Shown: positions 33,584 through 42,258, numbered from the stretch's first letter. The stretch is 64,000 nucleotides of DNA from Lachnospiraceae bacterium (GCA_016287765.1 JAEEWS010000002.1:49638-113637), one strand, 5' to 3'. The notes: a model not told the origin generated them from the sequence alone. Numbers and translations are program-made.

Positions 33584-34876
33584 TCACATGAACAGATTGG
33601 GTAAGGCCATGCACAGTTCGGGTATGAAGGTAATAAGAAGAAGTGTTATTATCATGCAAATGTAGAAAGGTACAGTGGCTTTTACAACTCTTTCCATTTT
33701 TACCTTTCCTACTGCGGAACCAATGAACAGAACTGCTCCAACGGGAGGAGTCAGCAGTCCGATACCGCAGTTAAGTACCATAATGATACCGAATTGCACG
33801 GGATCGATACCGATAGCTTTTGCAATGGGTAACAATATGGGTGTAGCGATCAATATGATGGGTGACATGTCCATGATGCATCCGAGTAAAAGAAGGATCA
33901 CATTCATCATAAGGGCAATGAGTATCTTATTGTCGGTAAGACCTATGATCGCATTGGCAGCCAGAGCCGGCACATGTAAGGTGGTAAGGCAATAGCCGAA
34001 GGCGCAGGAGGTGGAGATAAGGATGAGCACGATGGCAAGTGTGTCGATACACTTTTCAAGTGCTTTCCAGACTCCCTTCCAGGTCAGGCCTTTGTAAATG
34101 TAAACGCTGACAAACAGCGAATAGAGAACTGCTATGGCTGCAGACTCGGTGGCTGTGAACCATCCGCCCACAACTCCTACCACAACAATGATAACGGCAG
34201 CCAAAGCCCAGAAGGACTTAACCAGTTGTTTTAAAAGTGTAACAAGAGAGAATCTGTCTCCCTTGGGATAATGCCTTCTTTTGGAAATGATGAAGGATCC
34301 CACCATCAGGGAAACCGCCAAAATGGCTCCCGGAATGTACCCCGCCAGGAAGAGACTTCCTACGGAAACTCCGCCCGCCGCCATGGCATATATGACCATG
34401 TTATGGCTGGGAGGCACCAAAAGTCCTTCGCAGGATGAGGTAATGGTTACGGCAGTTGAGAAATCGTCATCATATCCCTGATCCACCATCATGGGGATCA
34501 ATATGCTTCCGAGAGAAGCTGTATCGGCTGCTGCCGATCCGGAGATACCTCCGAAAAAGTAGGATGCGACGATGTTCACCATTGCCATGCCGCCGGTCAT
34601 CCAACCGACGCAGGCGTTGGCCAGGGCTATCAGTTTCTCCGATATTCCCCCCGTTCCCATGAGAACACCCATGGTTATAAAGAAGGGTACGGCCATCAGC
34701 GAGAATGAGTTTATTCCCTTAACCATCTGCTGACATACTGTCGAGATGGGAATACCCATATAGAGGAAACAGAGAATGGACGAGATCCCTACGGCGTAAG
34801 CAATGGGAAATCGAAGCACTATCATTATCAGGAAGGAAACGAGGAGAATGGCTATTGCGGCAGTATTTGCTGTCAT
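33584..34876 (-). CDS. dctM: TRAP transporter large permease (DctM)
   Basis: Sodium-coupled import of an organic acid. 430 residues, about twelve hydrophobic helices. Family blocks: LRFPIAYAVGISSILCFL, VPFFITMGVLMGTGGISEKL (~62), GGISGSAAADTASLGSI (~108), PPSHNMVIYAMAAGGVSVGS (~155) and GIGLLTPPVGAVLFIGS (~370). It overlaps dctQ by 4 bp. In this fibre-degrader the substrate may be an aldonate or uronate released from xylan; that is inferred from context only. Confidence 0.95.
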   Translation of the reverse strand: MTANTAAIAILLVSFLIMIVLRFPIAYAVGISSILCFLYMGIPISTVCQQMVKGINSFSLMAVPFFITMGVLMGTGGISEKLIALANACVGWMTGGMAMVNIVASYFFGGISGSAAADTASLGSILIPMMVDQGYDDDFSTAVTITSSCEGLLVPPSHNMVIYAMAAGGVSVGSLFLAGYIPGAILAVSLMVGSFIISKRRHYPKGDRFSLVTLLKQLVKSFWALAAVIIVVVGVVGGWFTATESAAIAVLYSLFVSVYIYKGLTWKGVWKALEKCIDTLAIVLILISTSCAFGYCLTTLHVPALAANAIIGLTDNKILIALMMNVILLLLGCIMDMSPIILIATPILLPIAKAIGIDPVQFGIIMVLNCGIGLLTPPVGAVLFIGSAVGKVKMERVVKATVPFYICMIITLLLITFIPELCMALPNLFM

Positions 34877-35403
34877 GATCTTCCCTCCTTTGTAAGCATT
34901 TTCATGATCTGGATATAAATAGCTTCCAGTTCAAATATTATCATTGCAAAACCCGCAAGCGGAACGGGGAAATACATCCAGAATTTGGATAAGGCGGGCA
35001 TACTGATATAAAAGCCCCTTGCGCCTATAGTCCTTGCATATTTCCAGCCGACCACCAGCATGATCACACCCAGTGCAAGCACAGCTATATCTGCCACCAG
35101 GTCCAATATATCCAGCAGTTTTTTCGGCAGATACTTATCAAAGGAAGTCATACGAATGTGACTGCCTTTCCTTATGGCCAGAGCTGCCGATAGAACCGCC
35201 ATGTATGTCATCAGTGTAAGAACCACTTCCTCTGTCCAGGAAGGATCCGGAATGAAGGGAACGAAACGCCCGAAAACAGCCATACTTGTAATAAGGATAT
35301 CTCCAATAAGAAATATCTTGCATATAAAAAGGACTATTTTGTATACCACATCATAAACCGGTCTTATCTTACCCAAAGAAGTTAAAAAACCTTTCATTAA
35401 CAC
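34873..35403 (-). CDS. dctQ: TRAP transporter small permease (DctQ)
   Basis: 176 residues, four transmembrane helices, with the family motif RKGSHIRMTSFDKYLPKK (~78-95). Encoded between dctP and dctM; forms the membrane complex with DctM and interacts with DctP. Confidence 0.93.
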   Translation of the reverse strand: MLMKGFLTSLGKIRPVYDVVYKIVLFICKIFLIGDILITSMAVFGRFVPFIPDPSWTEEVVLTLMTYMAVLSAALAIRKGSHIRMTSFDKYLPKKLLDILDLVADIAVLALGVIMLVVGWKYARTIGARGFYISMPALSKFWMYFPVPLAGFAMIIFELEAIYIQIMKMLTKEGRS

Positions 35404-35420
35404 CTCCGCAAACGGGAAGA

Positions 35421-35442
35421 CGCACGGGGTTTTGCCCGTGCG
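35421..35442 (-). other. Intercistronic hairpin dctP-dctQ
   Basis: CGCACGGG / CCCGTGCG (35421-35428, 35435-35442) with a 6-nt loop in the 61-bp gap. No T-run. A stable hairpin after the binding-protein gene commonly raises its mRNA level over the permease genes; the TrpXYZ-like operon has the same arrangement. Confidence 0.6.
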
Positions 35443-35464
35443 CCGTCATTAACCCCGGTTTAGA

Positions 35465-36463
35465 CTATTTTAATTTTAAAAGCTTCTGATAAAGGTCCTC
35501 AAGTCCCTTTGTGTTTTCGGTGATGACATTTTTAACCGCATTCTGCCAGGGTGTAGGATCCTTAACTTCAACTACGTTACATCCGTTGGCCTTAAGTTCC
35601 TTAAGCACTTCATCTTCCTTGGCCTGGGAGTTCTTTTTGTTGTTTGCCTGAGCATACTTACCTGCTTCCATAAGGATATCCTGCTGCTCTTTTGTCAAAG
35701 AATCCCAAACGGGTGTTGCTACGACGATTTCAATTGCTCCGAGAGTGTGGCCGTCAAGAATGATATTGTTTGCAACCTCAGGGAAGGAATTGGACTTATA
35801 GTTTGCTATAGGCTGCTCTGCACCGTCTACAATGCCGGAAGAAATGGCCGAGTACAGTTCGCCGAAAGCAACAACCGTAGGATTAGCTCCAAGACCTTTT
35901 ACAAGGCCGTTCATAACAGGATCGTTGGAAACTCTGAGCTTCATGCCTGCAAGATCCTGAATACCTGTGATCTTATTTTTTGTAAAGAAATGACGGAAAC
36001 CTTCTTCTCCGTAGAAGAGACCCTTAACGCCCAGCTTCTTATCATAGGATTCGTTCAGGAATTCCTCTGCAAGATCGCTGGTAGCAAAATTCCAGAAATG
36101 GTCTCTGGATTCAAATGTGTAAGGAAGGGAAAGCAGAACTGACTTTTCTGCTCCGTAAGAAGTAAGTGAAAATGCGGAGATTCTGGATATGTCCGCAGAA
36201 CCTGCACCTGCCAGCATTGCATCCAATACTTCATTTTCGCTTCCGAGCACGCCGGAATACTGAACATCAATGATGATCTGTCCCTTTGACAGTTCCTCAA
36301 CCTTGGACTTAAAATCCGCTGCAACCTGTCCTACAATGGTATCCTCGGGGTTAACCTCTGCATAAACCAGTGTAAGGGGACCTTTCTCCTCCTTCTTGCC
36401 GCATGCTCCGAAAGAAAGAGCAAGAACTGTTGCAAGTGCAAGTGCCAAAATACGTTTCTTCAT
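35465..36463 (-). CDS. dctP: TRAP transporter substrate-binding protein (DctP)
   Basis: 332 residues from the ATG at 36463, chosen because GAGGAGG lies 8 bp upstream (a frame 8 codons longer includes that site). Signal peptide with lipobox-like FGAC (Cys20). DctP fold: GQIIIDVQYSGVLGSENEVL (~58), SLPYTFESRDHFWNF (~105), GFRHFFTKNKITGIQDL, LAGMKLRVSNDPVMNGLVKG (~160; ligand-carboxylate Arg) and GIVDGAEQPIANYKSN (~200). First gene of dctPQM; two tandem hairpins precede it. Confidence 0.95.
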   Translation of the reverse strand: MKKRILALALATVLALSFGACGKKEEKGPLTLVYAEVNPEDTIVGQVAADFKSKVEELSKGQIIIDVQYSGVLGSENEVLDAMLAGAGSADISRISAFSLTSYGAEKSVLLSLPYTFESRDHFWNFATSDLAEEFLNESYDKKLGVKGLFYGEEGFRHFFTKNKITGIQDLAGMKLRVSNDPVMNGLVKGLGANPTVVAFGELYSAISSGIVDGAEQPIANYKSNSFPEVANNIILDGHTLGAIEIVVATPVWDSLTKEQQDILMEAGKYAQANNKKNSQAKEDEVLKELKANGCNVVEVKDPTPWQNAVKNVITENTKGLEDLYQKLLKLK

Positions 36464-36482
36464 AAAAAATACCTCCTCTGTT

Positions 36483-36566
36483 GTCATAAGGGGGTACCAC
36501 TTGCGGTGGATTCCTTATGACCATGATCGTGTCATAAGAGATACTCCTTGCAGGATTCCTTATGAC
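36483..36566 (-). promoter_or_regulatory. Tandem hairpins in the dctP leader
   Basis: Two homologous inverted-repeat units, 36483-36521 and 36531-36566, separated by 9 bp. Each is bounded by the same 8-bp arms GTCATAAG / CTTATGAC. On the transcribed strand both share GTCATAAGGAATCC, then a small stem (CCAC / GTGG or TCC / GGA) closed by a YGCAA loop. The second arm ends 20 bp before the dctP start, next to the ribosome site. It could be a two-site operator (for example for the YesN-like regulator) or a tandem RNA element controlling translation. Confidence 0.75.
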
Positions 36567-36694
36567 GGTTTATTTTTTTGTAATTTAATTATATTTTGGG
36601 AGGTAAATATTAAAAACCGTAAATATTTACGATTCGGCGTAAGATTTAAAGAATATGCCTTTGAAGTTCACAAGTTTTAAAAAAATTAAGTACA

Positions 36695-37045
36695 TTAAGA
36701 ATAGACTTCCCTGTCGGATGTAACATTCTCAGTTCCCTTTTCCTTTAGGATCAACCTGTTGTCATAAGAAGTGTAACGTCTTTTTTTCCGCACCAGATCT
36801 TCACGGCTTCTTATCATTTTTATTGCATCTTCCACACTTTCACATATGCACATCTTGTGATAATAAGGGTTTTGGATCTTATTCTTATGATAGAGTGTGA
36901 TACGCTTTTCGCAATCCACAACCGTTTTAAATACATTCCAGCAAAGCCCTGTGTGCTCGGATACCAGTTCAATGAAGTCCTCGGTTTCTCTGATAACCAT
37001 AAATCTGGGCAGGTGCAGCTTCCTAATCTCCTTATCGTTTAACAT
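36695..37045 (-). CDS. Hypothetical protein, 116 residues
   Basis: Unknown function. Start placed at the ATG at 37045 (MLNDKEIRKLHL) because AGAGGTGG lies just upstream; a frame 14 codons longer exists. Soluble, with a two-part alpha/beta look: FMVIRETEDFIELVSEHTGLCWNV, then YYHKMCICESVEDAIKMIRS and a very basic tail (RKKRRYTSYDNR). No family recognised. It is upstream of the TRAP operon in the same direction, separated by 128 bp containing only A/T-rich sequence and the leader hairpins. Confidence 0.6.
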   Translation of the reverse strand: MLNDKEIRKLHLPRFMVIRETEDFIELVSEHTGLCWNVFKTVVDCEKRITLYHKNKIQNPYYHKMCICESVEDAIKMIRSREDLVRKKRRYTSYDNRLILKEKGTENVTSDREVYS

Positions 37046-37242
37046 TTTTCCACCTCTTACGGGTAAGCAAATTATACCCATATGCATAAAACAGACTTAA
37101 AGGGTAACTTCGTCGATTCGACAAAATACAAGAATGTCGTAAAACGCCGACATCATAGATTTTTGTAAGAAAAACTAGTGGGTTCATAATACATTATTGT
37201 GTATAAAAATGCAAGAAAAATTCAATGCTTTTCACAATAAAT

Positions 37243-37290
37243 ATTGCGCCCGAGCCTTTTCACAAACATATAAAAATATAGCGCAATAAT
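37243..37290. promoter_or_regulatory. Inverted repeat ATTGCGC / GCGCAAT upstream of the xylanase
   Basis: ATTGCGC at about 37243-37249 and GCGCAAT at about 37281-37287 flank a region that also holds the second of two CTTTTCACAA repeats. It lies immediately upstream of the xylanase -35 box, a typical place for an operator. Regulator unknown. Confidence 0.4.
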
Positions 37291-37293
37291 TGA

Positions 37294-37323
37294 TTGGAAA
37301 TCTGATCTTCCATAAGCTATAGT
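37294..37323 (+). promoter_or_regulatory. Xylanase promoter
   Basis: TTGGAA (37294-37299), 18-bp spacer, TATAGT (37318-37323), 46 bp upstream of the ATG, which has AGGAGA as ribosome site. Confidence 0.6.
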
Positions 37324-37369
37324 ATTAAAAAATCCGAAGCAACAACAAAAAACATTCAGGAGATCGATC

Positions 37370-38680
37370 ATGAAATTTTATAAGATAATATCGATAATTG
37401 CAGTAATATCCCTGCTTACAGGCTGTGGTGCCACTGCTTCGCCCTCTTCATCGGACAGTAATGCAGAACAAGATATCAGTAGTGAAAAGGATGTGCAGAC
37501 TCAGGTGTCGAGAAAAGATATGCCCGGATCAACACCTACCTTCACCCCTACTCCGTCGCCGACCTCTACGCCCACTCCCACCGTCACTCCGATACCCTTG
37601 GATGACCCGACGCCCCTCAAGGACCTTTGCAGCGACTACTTTTTGCTGGGTGTGGGATTTAACGGCAGTTCTTTGGGAAATCAGACTTTAAACATCCCGA
37701 AATACAACGAACTTTCCAAGTACCATTTTAACAGCTGTACCATGACCAACCTGATGAAAAGCAGCTATATTCTGGATAAGGCCGGTTCTCAAAAGAATCT
37801 GAGGAACGGTGATCCGGAACCCGCCCTCTCCTTTTCCACCATCGACCCAACCTTAAAATGGTGCATGGAAAACGGCATGAAGATGCGGGGGCACACCCTT
37901 GTATGGCACGCACAGGCGCCGGAATGGTTCTTCCGGGAAGGTTACACGGACAGTGGCGAATACGTTTCCAAGGAAACCATGCTCTTAAGAATGGAAAGCT
38001 ACATAAGGCAGCTCCTCACCCATGTTCAGACGGAATACCCGGGCGTCGTATATTGCTGGGACGTGGTAAATGAAGCGGTGGAGCCGGCGAACTATGCTCC
38101 CGAGAGTTTTTTTAAGTGCAGGGTCGAAAATTCCGGCACGCCCAACCCCTGGTACATGACCATAGGTCAGGATTATGTGGAAATGGCCTTTACTTATGCA
38201 CGAAAATATGCCGATCCCGAGGTCAGGCTTTTCTATAACGACTACAACACCTATCAGCCCGCAAAGACTAAAGCCATTTACGACCTGTGTGCATATCTCA
38301 AAGAAAAGAATCTGATCGACGGGATCGGCATGCAAGGTTATTGGGGGATCAAGTCTCCCGATACTGTAATTCTTAAAACTGCGATCAAAAAATTTGCGGA
38401 ACTGGGTCTGGAGATCCAGATCACCGAATTATCCATCGGCGTGGATGAAGAAACGGAAGCCCAGTTCAACAGCCAGGCCCGAAAATACGCCGATGTGTTC
38501 AAGATGCTCGTAAGCCTTGACACCGAAGCAGGCGGTCCTGCCAACATCACCGCCGTTACCCTTTTCGGTCTGGTGGACCACTACCGCGACGGTGATACCA
38601 CCAACAGCCGCCTCTTCGATAAAAACTACGAACCCAAGCCGGCATTTTATTCTATCAAAGAAGTACTCTTCGGATTTTGA
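37370..38680 (+). CDS. GH10 endo-beta-1,4-xylanase, lipoprotein, with unusual subsite residues
   Basis: Extracellular xylan-cleaving enzyme, 436 residues. Signal peptide with perfect lipobox LTGC (Cys19), a Ser/Thr/Pro linker to ~80, GH10 barrel ~85-436. Acid/base Glu235 (WDVVNEAVE) and nucleophile Glu353 (QITELSI) are present, with TLVWHAQAPEW (~176-186) and RLFYNDYN. Oddities: the usual TxENxMK substrate loop reads TMTNLMK (Glu replaced by Thr), and the C-terminal Trp-rich WGxTDxxSW loop reads FGLVDHYRDG (both Trp lost). So it is probably active but with altered subsites or preference. Its stop codon is the first triplet of REP-like unit R3. Confidence 0.9.
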   Translation: MKFYKIISIIAVISLLTGCGATASPSSSDSNAEQDISSEKDVQTQVSRKDMPGSTPTFTPTPSPTSTPTPTVTPIPLDDPTPLKDLCSDYFLLGVGFNGSSLGNQTLNIPKYNELSKYHFNSCTMTNLMKSSYILDKAGSQKNLRNGDPEPALSFSTIDPTLKWCMENGMKMRGHTLVWHAQAPEWFFREGYTDSGEYVSKETMLLRMESYIRQLLTHVQTEYPGVVYCWDVVNEAVEPANYAPESFFKCRVENSGTPNPWYMTIGQDYVEMAFTYARKYADPEVRLFYNDYNTYQPAKTKAIYDLCAYLKEKNLIDGIGMQGYWGIKSPDTVILKTAIKKFAELGLEIQITELSIGVDEETEAQFNSQARKYADVFKMLVSLDTEAGGPANITAVTLFGLVDHYRDGDTTNSRLFDKNYEPKPAFYSIKEVLFGF

Positions 38681-38706
38681 CACCCGGGGACGGGGTTAGG
38701 GGTTCA
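38678..38706 (+). repeat. REP-like unit R3
   Basis: TGACACC ... GGGTTCA around the core GGGGACGGGGTT. Its first three bases are the xylanase stop codon. Faces R4 at 5-bp distance, forming one long palindrome. Confidence 0.85.
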
Positions 38707-38711
38707 CTTTT

Positions 38712-38741
38712 TGAGCCCCTAACCCCGTCCCCAAAGGCTCA
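38712..38741 (-). repeat. REP-like unit R4
   Basis: Inverse unit: TGAGCCCC ... AAAGGCTCA with the inverse core AACCCCGTCCCC. Its last three bases (TCA) are the stop codon of the convergent ABC exporter gene on the minus strand. R3+R4 can fold into a single large hairpin and probably serve as bidirectional terminator. Confidence 0.85.
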
Positions 38742-40463
38742 TTTCGCGGCGAGTTGCATTCTATAGTAGTATCCTTTTTTCTCCATCAGTTCGGCATGGG
38801 TGCCTCTTTCCACGATCTCACCCTCATGTATCACCAGGATAAGATCCGCATTCATTATGGTAGAAAGCCTGTGGGCAATGGCAATGACCGTACGTTTTCC
38901 GGCAAGTTCCGAAATAGCTGCCTGGATCTGGCGTTCGGTACTTACATCCACCGAAGCCGTGGCTTCGTCCAGAATGATGATGGGGCTGTTTCTTAAGATG
39001 GCGCGGGCTATGGCCACACGCTGTTTCTGACCCCCGGAAAGGCGTAATCCTCTTTCTCCCACCTGAGTTTCATAGCCTTCGGGCATGCTTAAGATGTCCT
39101 CATGAATATTTGCAGCCTTTGCGGCTTTTTCAATCTCATCACGGGTAGCTTCGGGCCTTGCATATCCTATATTTTCAGCAATGGATCCGTTAAAAAGGAA
39201 AGTATCCTGTAATACAGGCGCGATGTTGTGCCTCAGGCTTTCAAGCGTAACGTGCTTTATATCCTGTCCGTCCACCAGGATCCTGCCTTCGATGGGATCA
39301 TAAAACCTTGATATAAGCTGGGTCGCAGTGGTCTTTCCCACACCCGTGGGGCCCACGAGCGCCACCATCATCCCCGGCTTACAGGAGAAAGATATGTTCT
39401 TAAGCACAGGGATCTTATTGTCATAGTGAAAAGACACGTTCTCGAATTCCACTGCCCCCTTCACGTCCTTAAGATCCTTTGCATCCTCTGCATTTTCGAT
39501 AGCCGAAGGTGTATCCAGTATCAAGGTTACACGCTCCGCTCCCGCCAGGGACTGCTGAAGATTTTCAAGCAGATTTGCAAGTCCGGACACAGGTGCATAA
39601 AAAAGTGAAAGATACAATACAAAAGCCACTATATCAGCTACCGAAAGCTGATTCTTGTATGCCAGATATCCGCCGAAGAACACCACCAACACGGTACCTA
39701 TGGAAGACAAAAATTCCACACTGGGATGAAAAATAGCGCTGGCCTTTAAGGCTCTAAGCATAGCCACCACCTGGTCCATACTCTTCTTTCTTACCCGTTC
39801 TCCCTCATAATTTTCCTGTCCGAAGGCCTGGATCTCATGAAGTCCCGAAAGGCTGTCCTGCAGCTGGGCATTCAATTCTCCCATAACCTTTTGGGAAGCT
39901 CTGAAATAGGGACGCACCACCTTTGCAAAGATCACGCCGGAAACCAGGATAAGCGGAATGGGCGCACAGGTGATCAATGCCAGTTTAAAATTTATGGTAA
40001 GCAGTATGACCAGAACTCCGATAAAGGTCACAATATTGGTAAGCATGTCCGGTATCATATGGGCATATAATAACTCGAAGTCTCTGGTATCGTTAACCAC
40101 ACGACTCATGAGATCTCCGGTCTGTTTATCGTGAAAGAAGCCCAGGTCCAGACTCTGTAACTTATTATAAAGCCTGCTCCTAAGCTCGCCCACCAGATAC
40201 CAGGCCGCTCTGTGTGCCAGGTAGTTACTTAAAAATCTGAACAGTACCCTGAGAAGATAAAGACCCAATAATCCCAAAGCCAGTCCCCGAATGGACACAA
40301 TGGCTTCGTCATCCACACCTTTTCCCACTATCCCCGTCATGGAGGATAACAATTTGGGCGCGGTAAGATTGATCACTGTAAGCCCAAAAGTGGAAAGTAT
40401 GGCTATAATGTACAAACCCTTATAGCGTGCCGCTTCTTTTGTAAGTTTCCATAGTGTTTTCAT
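38739..40463 (-). CDS. ABC transporter, fused permease and ATPase (exporter type)
   Basis: Half-size exporter, 574 residues from ATG 40463 (MKTLWKLTKE; AGGAG upstream). A 67-codon longer frame lacks support and its extra part is translated from an A/T-rich region. Six helices in ~15-310 with the coupling loop QTGDLMSRVVNDTR, then ATPase: Walker A VGPTGVGKTT (~372), Q-loop VLQDTFLFNG, signature LSGGQKQRVAIARA (~470), Walker B IIILDEATASVD, His switch IAHRL. Typically a homo- or heterodimer for drugs, peptides or lipids; no partner gene is adjacent, so a homodimer is likely. Confidence 0.93.
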   Translation of the reverse strand: MKTLWKLTKEAARYKGLYIIAILSTFGLTVINLTAPKLLSSMTGIVGKGVDDEAIVSIRGLALGLLGLYLLRVLFRFLSNYLAHRAAWYLVGELRSRLYNKLQSLDLGFFHDKQTGDLMSRVVNDTRDFELLYAHMIPDMLTNIVTFIGVLVILLTINFKLALITCAPIPLILVSGVIFAKVVRPYFRASQKVMGELNAQLQDSLSGLHEIQAFGQENYEGERVRKKSMDQVVAMLRALKASAIFHPSVEFLSSIGTVLVVFFGGYLAYKNQLSVADIVAFVLYLSLFYAPVSGLANLLENLQQSLAGAERVTLILDTPSAIENAEDAKDLKDVKGAVEFENVSFHYDNKIPVLKNISFSCKPGMMVALVGPTGVGKTTATQLISRFYDPIEGRILVDGQDIKHVTLESLRHNIAPVLQDTFLFNGSIAENIGYARPEATRDEIEKAAKAANIHEDILSMPEGYETQVGERGLRLSGGQKQRVAIARAILRNSPIIILDEATASVDVSTERQIQAAISELAGKRTVIAIAHRLSTIMNADLILVIHEGEIVERGTHAELMEKKGYYYRMQLAAK

Positions 40464-40546
40464 GGTTTTTCTCCTGTTTGCCTCATCTTTAAGTGTTGCG
40501 AAAAAATATGCCTTGATAAAGATTTTATTACTTTTTGGCTGTATTG

Positions 40547-40575
40547 TTGCACGGGTATTTTTTAAATAATATAAT
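40547..40575 (+). promoter_or_regulatory. Promoter of the membrane lipase gene
   Basis: TTGCAC (40547-40552), 17-bp spacer, TATAAT (40570-40575), about 45 bp upstream of the start codon; divergent from the ABC exporter. Confidence 0.7.
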
Positions 40576-40620
40576 TGAAAATACTCCAATCTGCAACAGA
40601 TTAACATGAGGTATATGAAT

Positions 40621-42258
40621 ATGGCAAGAATATTGAATCTTATAATTGTAATAATGGAGATCATCGCCTTTTTTAAAGAGGGAAAGATCGATAAACACAG
40701 TCCGAAAAACCTGATCTTTTATACAAGGATCTCCAACCTTCTCACATTTGTATCATCGCTTTTGCTGGTGATCTTCGGGCAAAAAGCCGGCATAGAAGTC
40801 TTCAGGTTCCTGTCGGTCTGCATGATGGTCATGTCCTTTCTGGTTGCCGCCTGCATATTGGCTCCCGTAACCGGAAAGGTAAAGGATCTGCTGTTTTCGG
40901 GCACAGGCCTCTTTCACCACCTTTTGATACCTGTATTGTCCTTTATTTCATATATATTCGCGGAGGACCGGGCGGCTTTCGGCTGGATCTGGCTTCCGAT
41001 CACGGTTACTCTGATCTACGGCTCCGTATTGCTTTATCTTAACAAACTGGGCAAAGCAGAAGGTCCTTACCCCTTCTTTAATATAAAAAAATACGGCCTC
41101 AAAAAGTCGGCTCTTTCGATCACGGCCATCCTTTTATCCGTAAGCCTGGTTTCTGTCGGCCTTGGATATCATAAGCCTCTTAAGACCAATATAAAACTCA
41201 TCTTTGTCCATGGGCTTTCCGGCTGGGGAAGTTATGATGCCATCAATGAATTCTTCCCTTACTGGGGGCTGTCCGGCGGCAGTGTCATCAGATATCTTAA
41301 CAACCGTGGTTATGACAGCTATGCAGCATCCGTGGATCCTACGGGAAGCGCCTGGGACAGGGCCTGCGAATTATATGCCCAGCTGGCGGGAACACGGGTG
41401 GATTACGGTGCGGCCCACAGCAGCGCAGCGGGACATGACCGTTTCGGAGAGGATTTTACGGGAAGAGCATTGATATATGACTTTTCCTCCTCAAAGATTG
41501 CTCTGATCGGCCATTCCTTCGGAGGTGCCACCATCAGGCTGTTTTCCGAGATCTTAAGGAACGGGTCAGCAGAAGAAAGGGCTTTTACCGACGAAGCCGA
41601 TCTTTCCCCCTTCTTTAAAGGCGGTAACGGAGACGGACTGACAGCCCTTGTAACTCTGGCCGCCCCCACAAACGGGACCACCGCCTACGATATGTATGAG
41701 GATCCCACCTTTAAGACAGGGTCCATTGAAGTGCCGGATGAGTATGAAAAAAACAGCGGTCTGGTGTCAAAAGGCACCAAACCTGATTACGATTCCAGAA
41801 AACTCTATGATTATGCTTCCTATGACATGCATATAGATAATGCAATAGCTTTAAACAATAAGATCTCCACTTTTGAAGATGTTTATTACTTCGCCTATCC
41901 CTGCTCCTCCACAGTGAAAAACGGGGACGGAAGTTTTAGTCCCGATCCCTCCATAACCGAGAATATCTTTATGAAGGGAGCCATATATATGAGCAACTAT
42001 ACAGGTACCACGAAGGGCGGTTTTGTGATCGATGAAACCTGGCAACCCAATGACGGCCTTGTAAACACGGTCTCTGCCGGCGCTCCGCTGGGAGCTCCAA
42101 ACGTAAATCATACCGAAGGTATGACCCTTAAGCCGGGGCTGTGGCATGTAATGCCCACCACCATCGGAGATCATATGTATTTCCAGGGCGGATTTACAAA
42201 ACGTGTCAATGTGAAGCCCTTCTATCTTAAACTGGCTGAAATGCTGGCTTCACTTTAA
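40621..42258 (+). CDS. Membrane-anchored lipase: AIG1/Pr6Pr-like membrane domain fused to a family I.5-type lipase
   Basis: About 545 residues. The start could be ATG 40606 or 40621; I chose 40621 because GAGG lies 9 bp before it. N-terminal ~185 residues: five to six helices resembling the FAR-17a/AIG1-like family (FYTRISNLLTFVSS, GLFHHLLIPVLSFISYIF), which in animals includes membrane hydrolases. Residues ~195-545 match staphylococcal/Geobacillus lipases: FVHGLSGWG, nucleophile IALIGHSFGGATIRL, TLAAPTNGTTAY, acidic WQPNDGLVNTVSAGAP and His in MPTTIGDHMYF. Probably an ecto-lipase or acyl hydrolase fixed at the membrane. Monocistronic. Confidence 0.83.
   Translation: MARILNLIIVIMEIIAFFKEGKIDKHSPKNLIFYTRISNLLTFVSSLLLVIFGQKAGIEVFRFLSVCMMVMSFLVAACILAPVTGKVKDLLFSGTGLFHHLLIPVLSFISYIFAEDRAAFGWIWLPITVTLIYGSVLLYLNKLGKAEGPYPFFNIKKYGLKKSALSITAILLSVSLVSVGLGYHKPLKTNIKLIFVHGLSGWGSYDAINEFFPYWGLSGGSVIRYLNNRGYDSYAASVDPTGSAWDRACELYAQLAGTRVDYGAAHSSAAGHDRFGEDFTGRALIYDFSSSKIALIGHSFGGATIRLFSEILRNGSAEERAFTDEADLSPFFKGGNGDGLTALVTLAAPTNGTTAYDMYEDPTFKTGSIEVPDEYEKNSGLVSKGTKPDYDSRKLYDYASYDMHIDNAIALNNKISTFEDVYYFAYPCSSTVKNGDGSFSPDPSITENIFMKGAIYMSNYTGTTKGGFVIDETWQPNDGLVNTVSAGAPLGAPNVNHTEGMTLKPGLWHVMPTTIGDHMYFQGGFTKRVNVKPFYLKLAEMLASL

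Noticed and set aside
36759..36771. Extra GTTGTCATAAG copy inside the 116-residue gene
   Set aside because: Matches the dctP leader arm by 12 bases but lies within codons without a partner arm; taken as chance.
40464..40664. 67-codon N-terminal extension of the ABC exporter
   Set aside because: A/T-rich promoter region; the ATG at 40463 has AGGAG and begins a typical exporter N-terminus.
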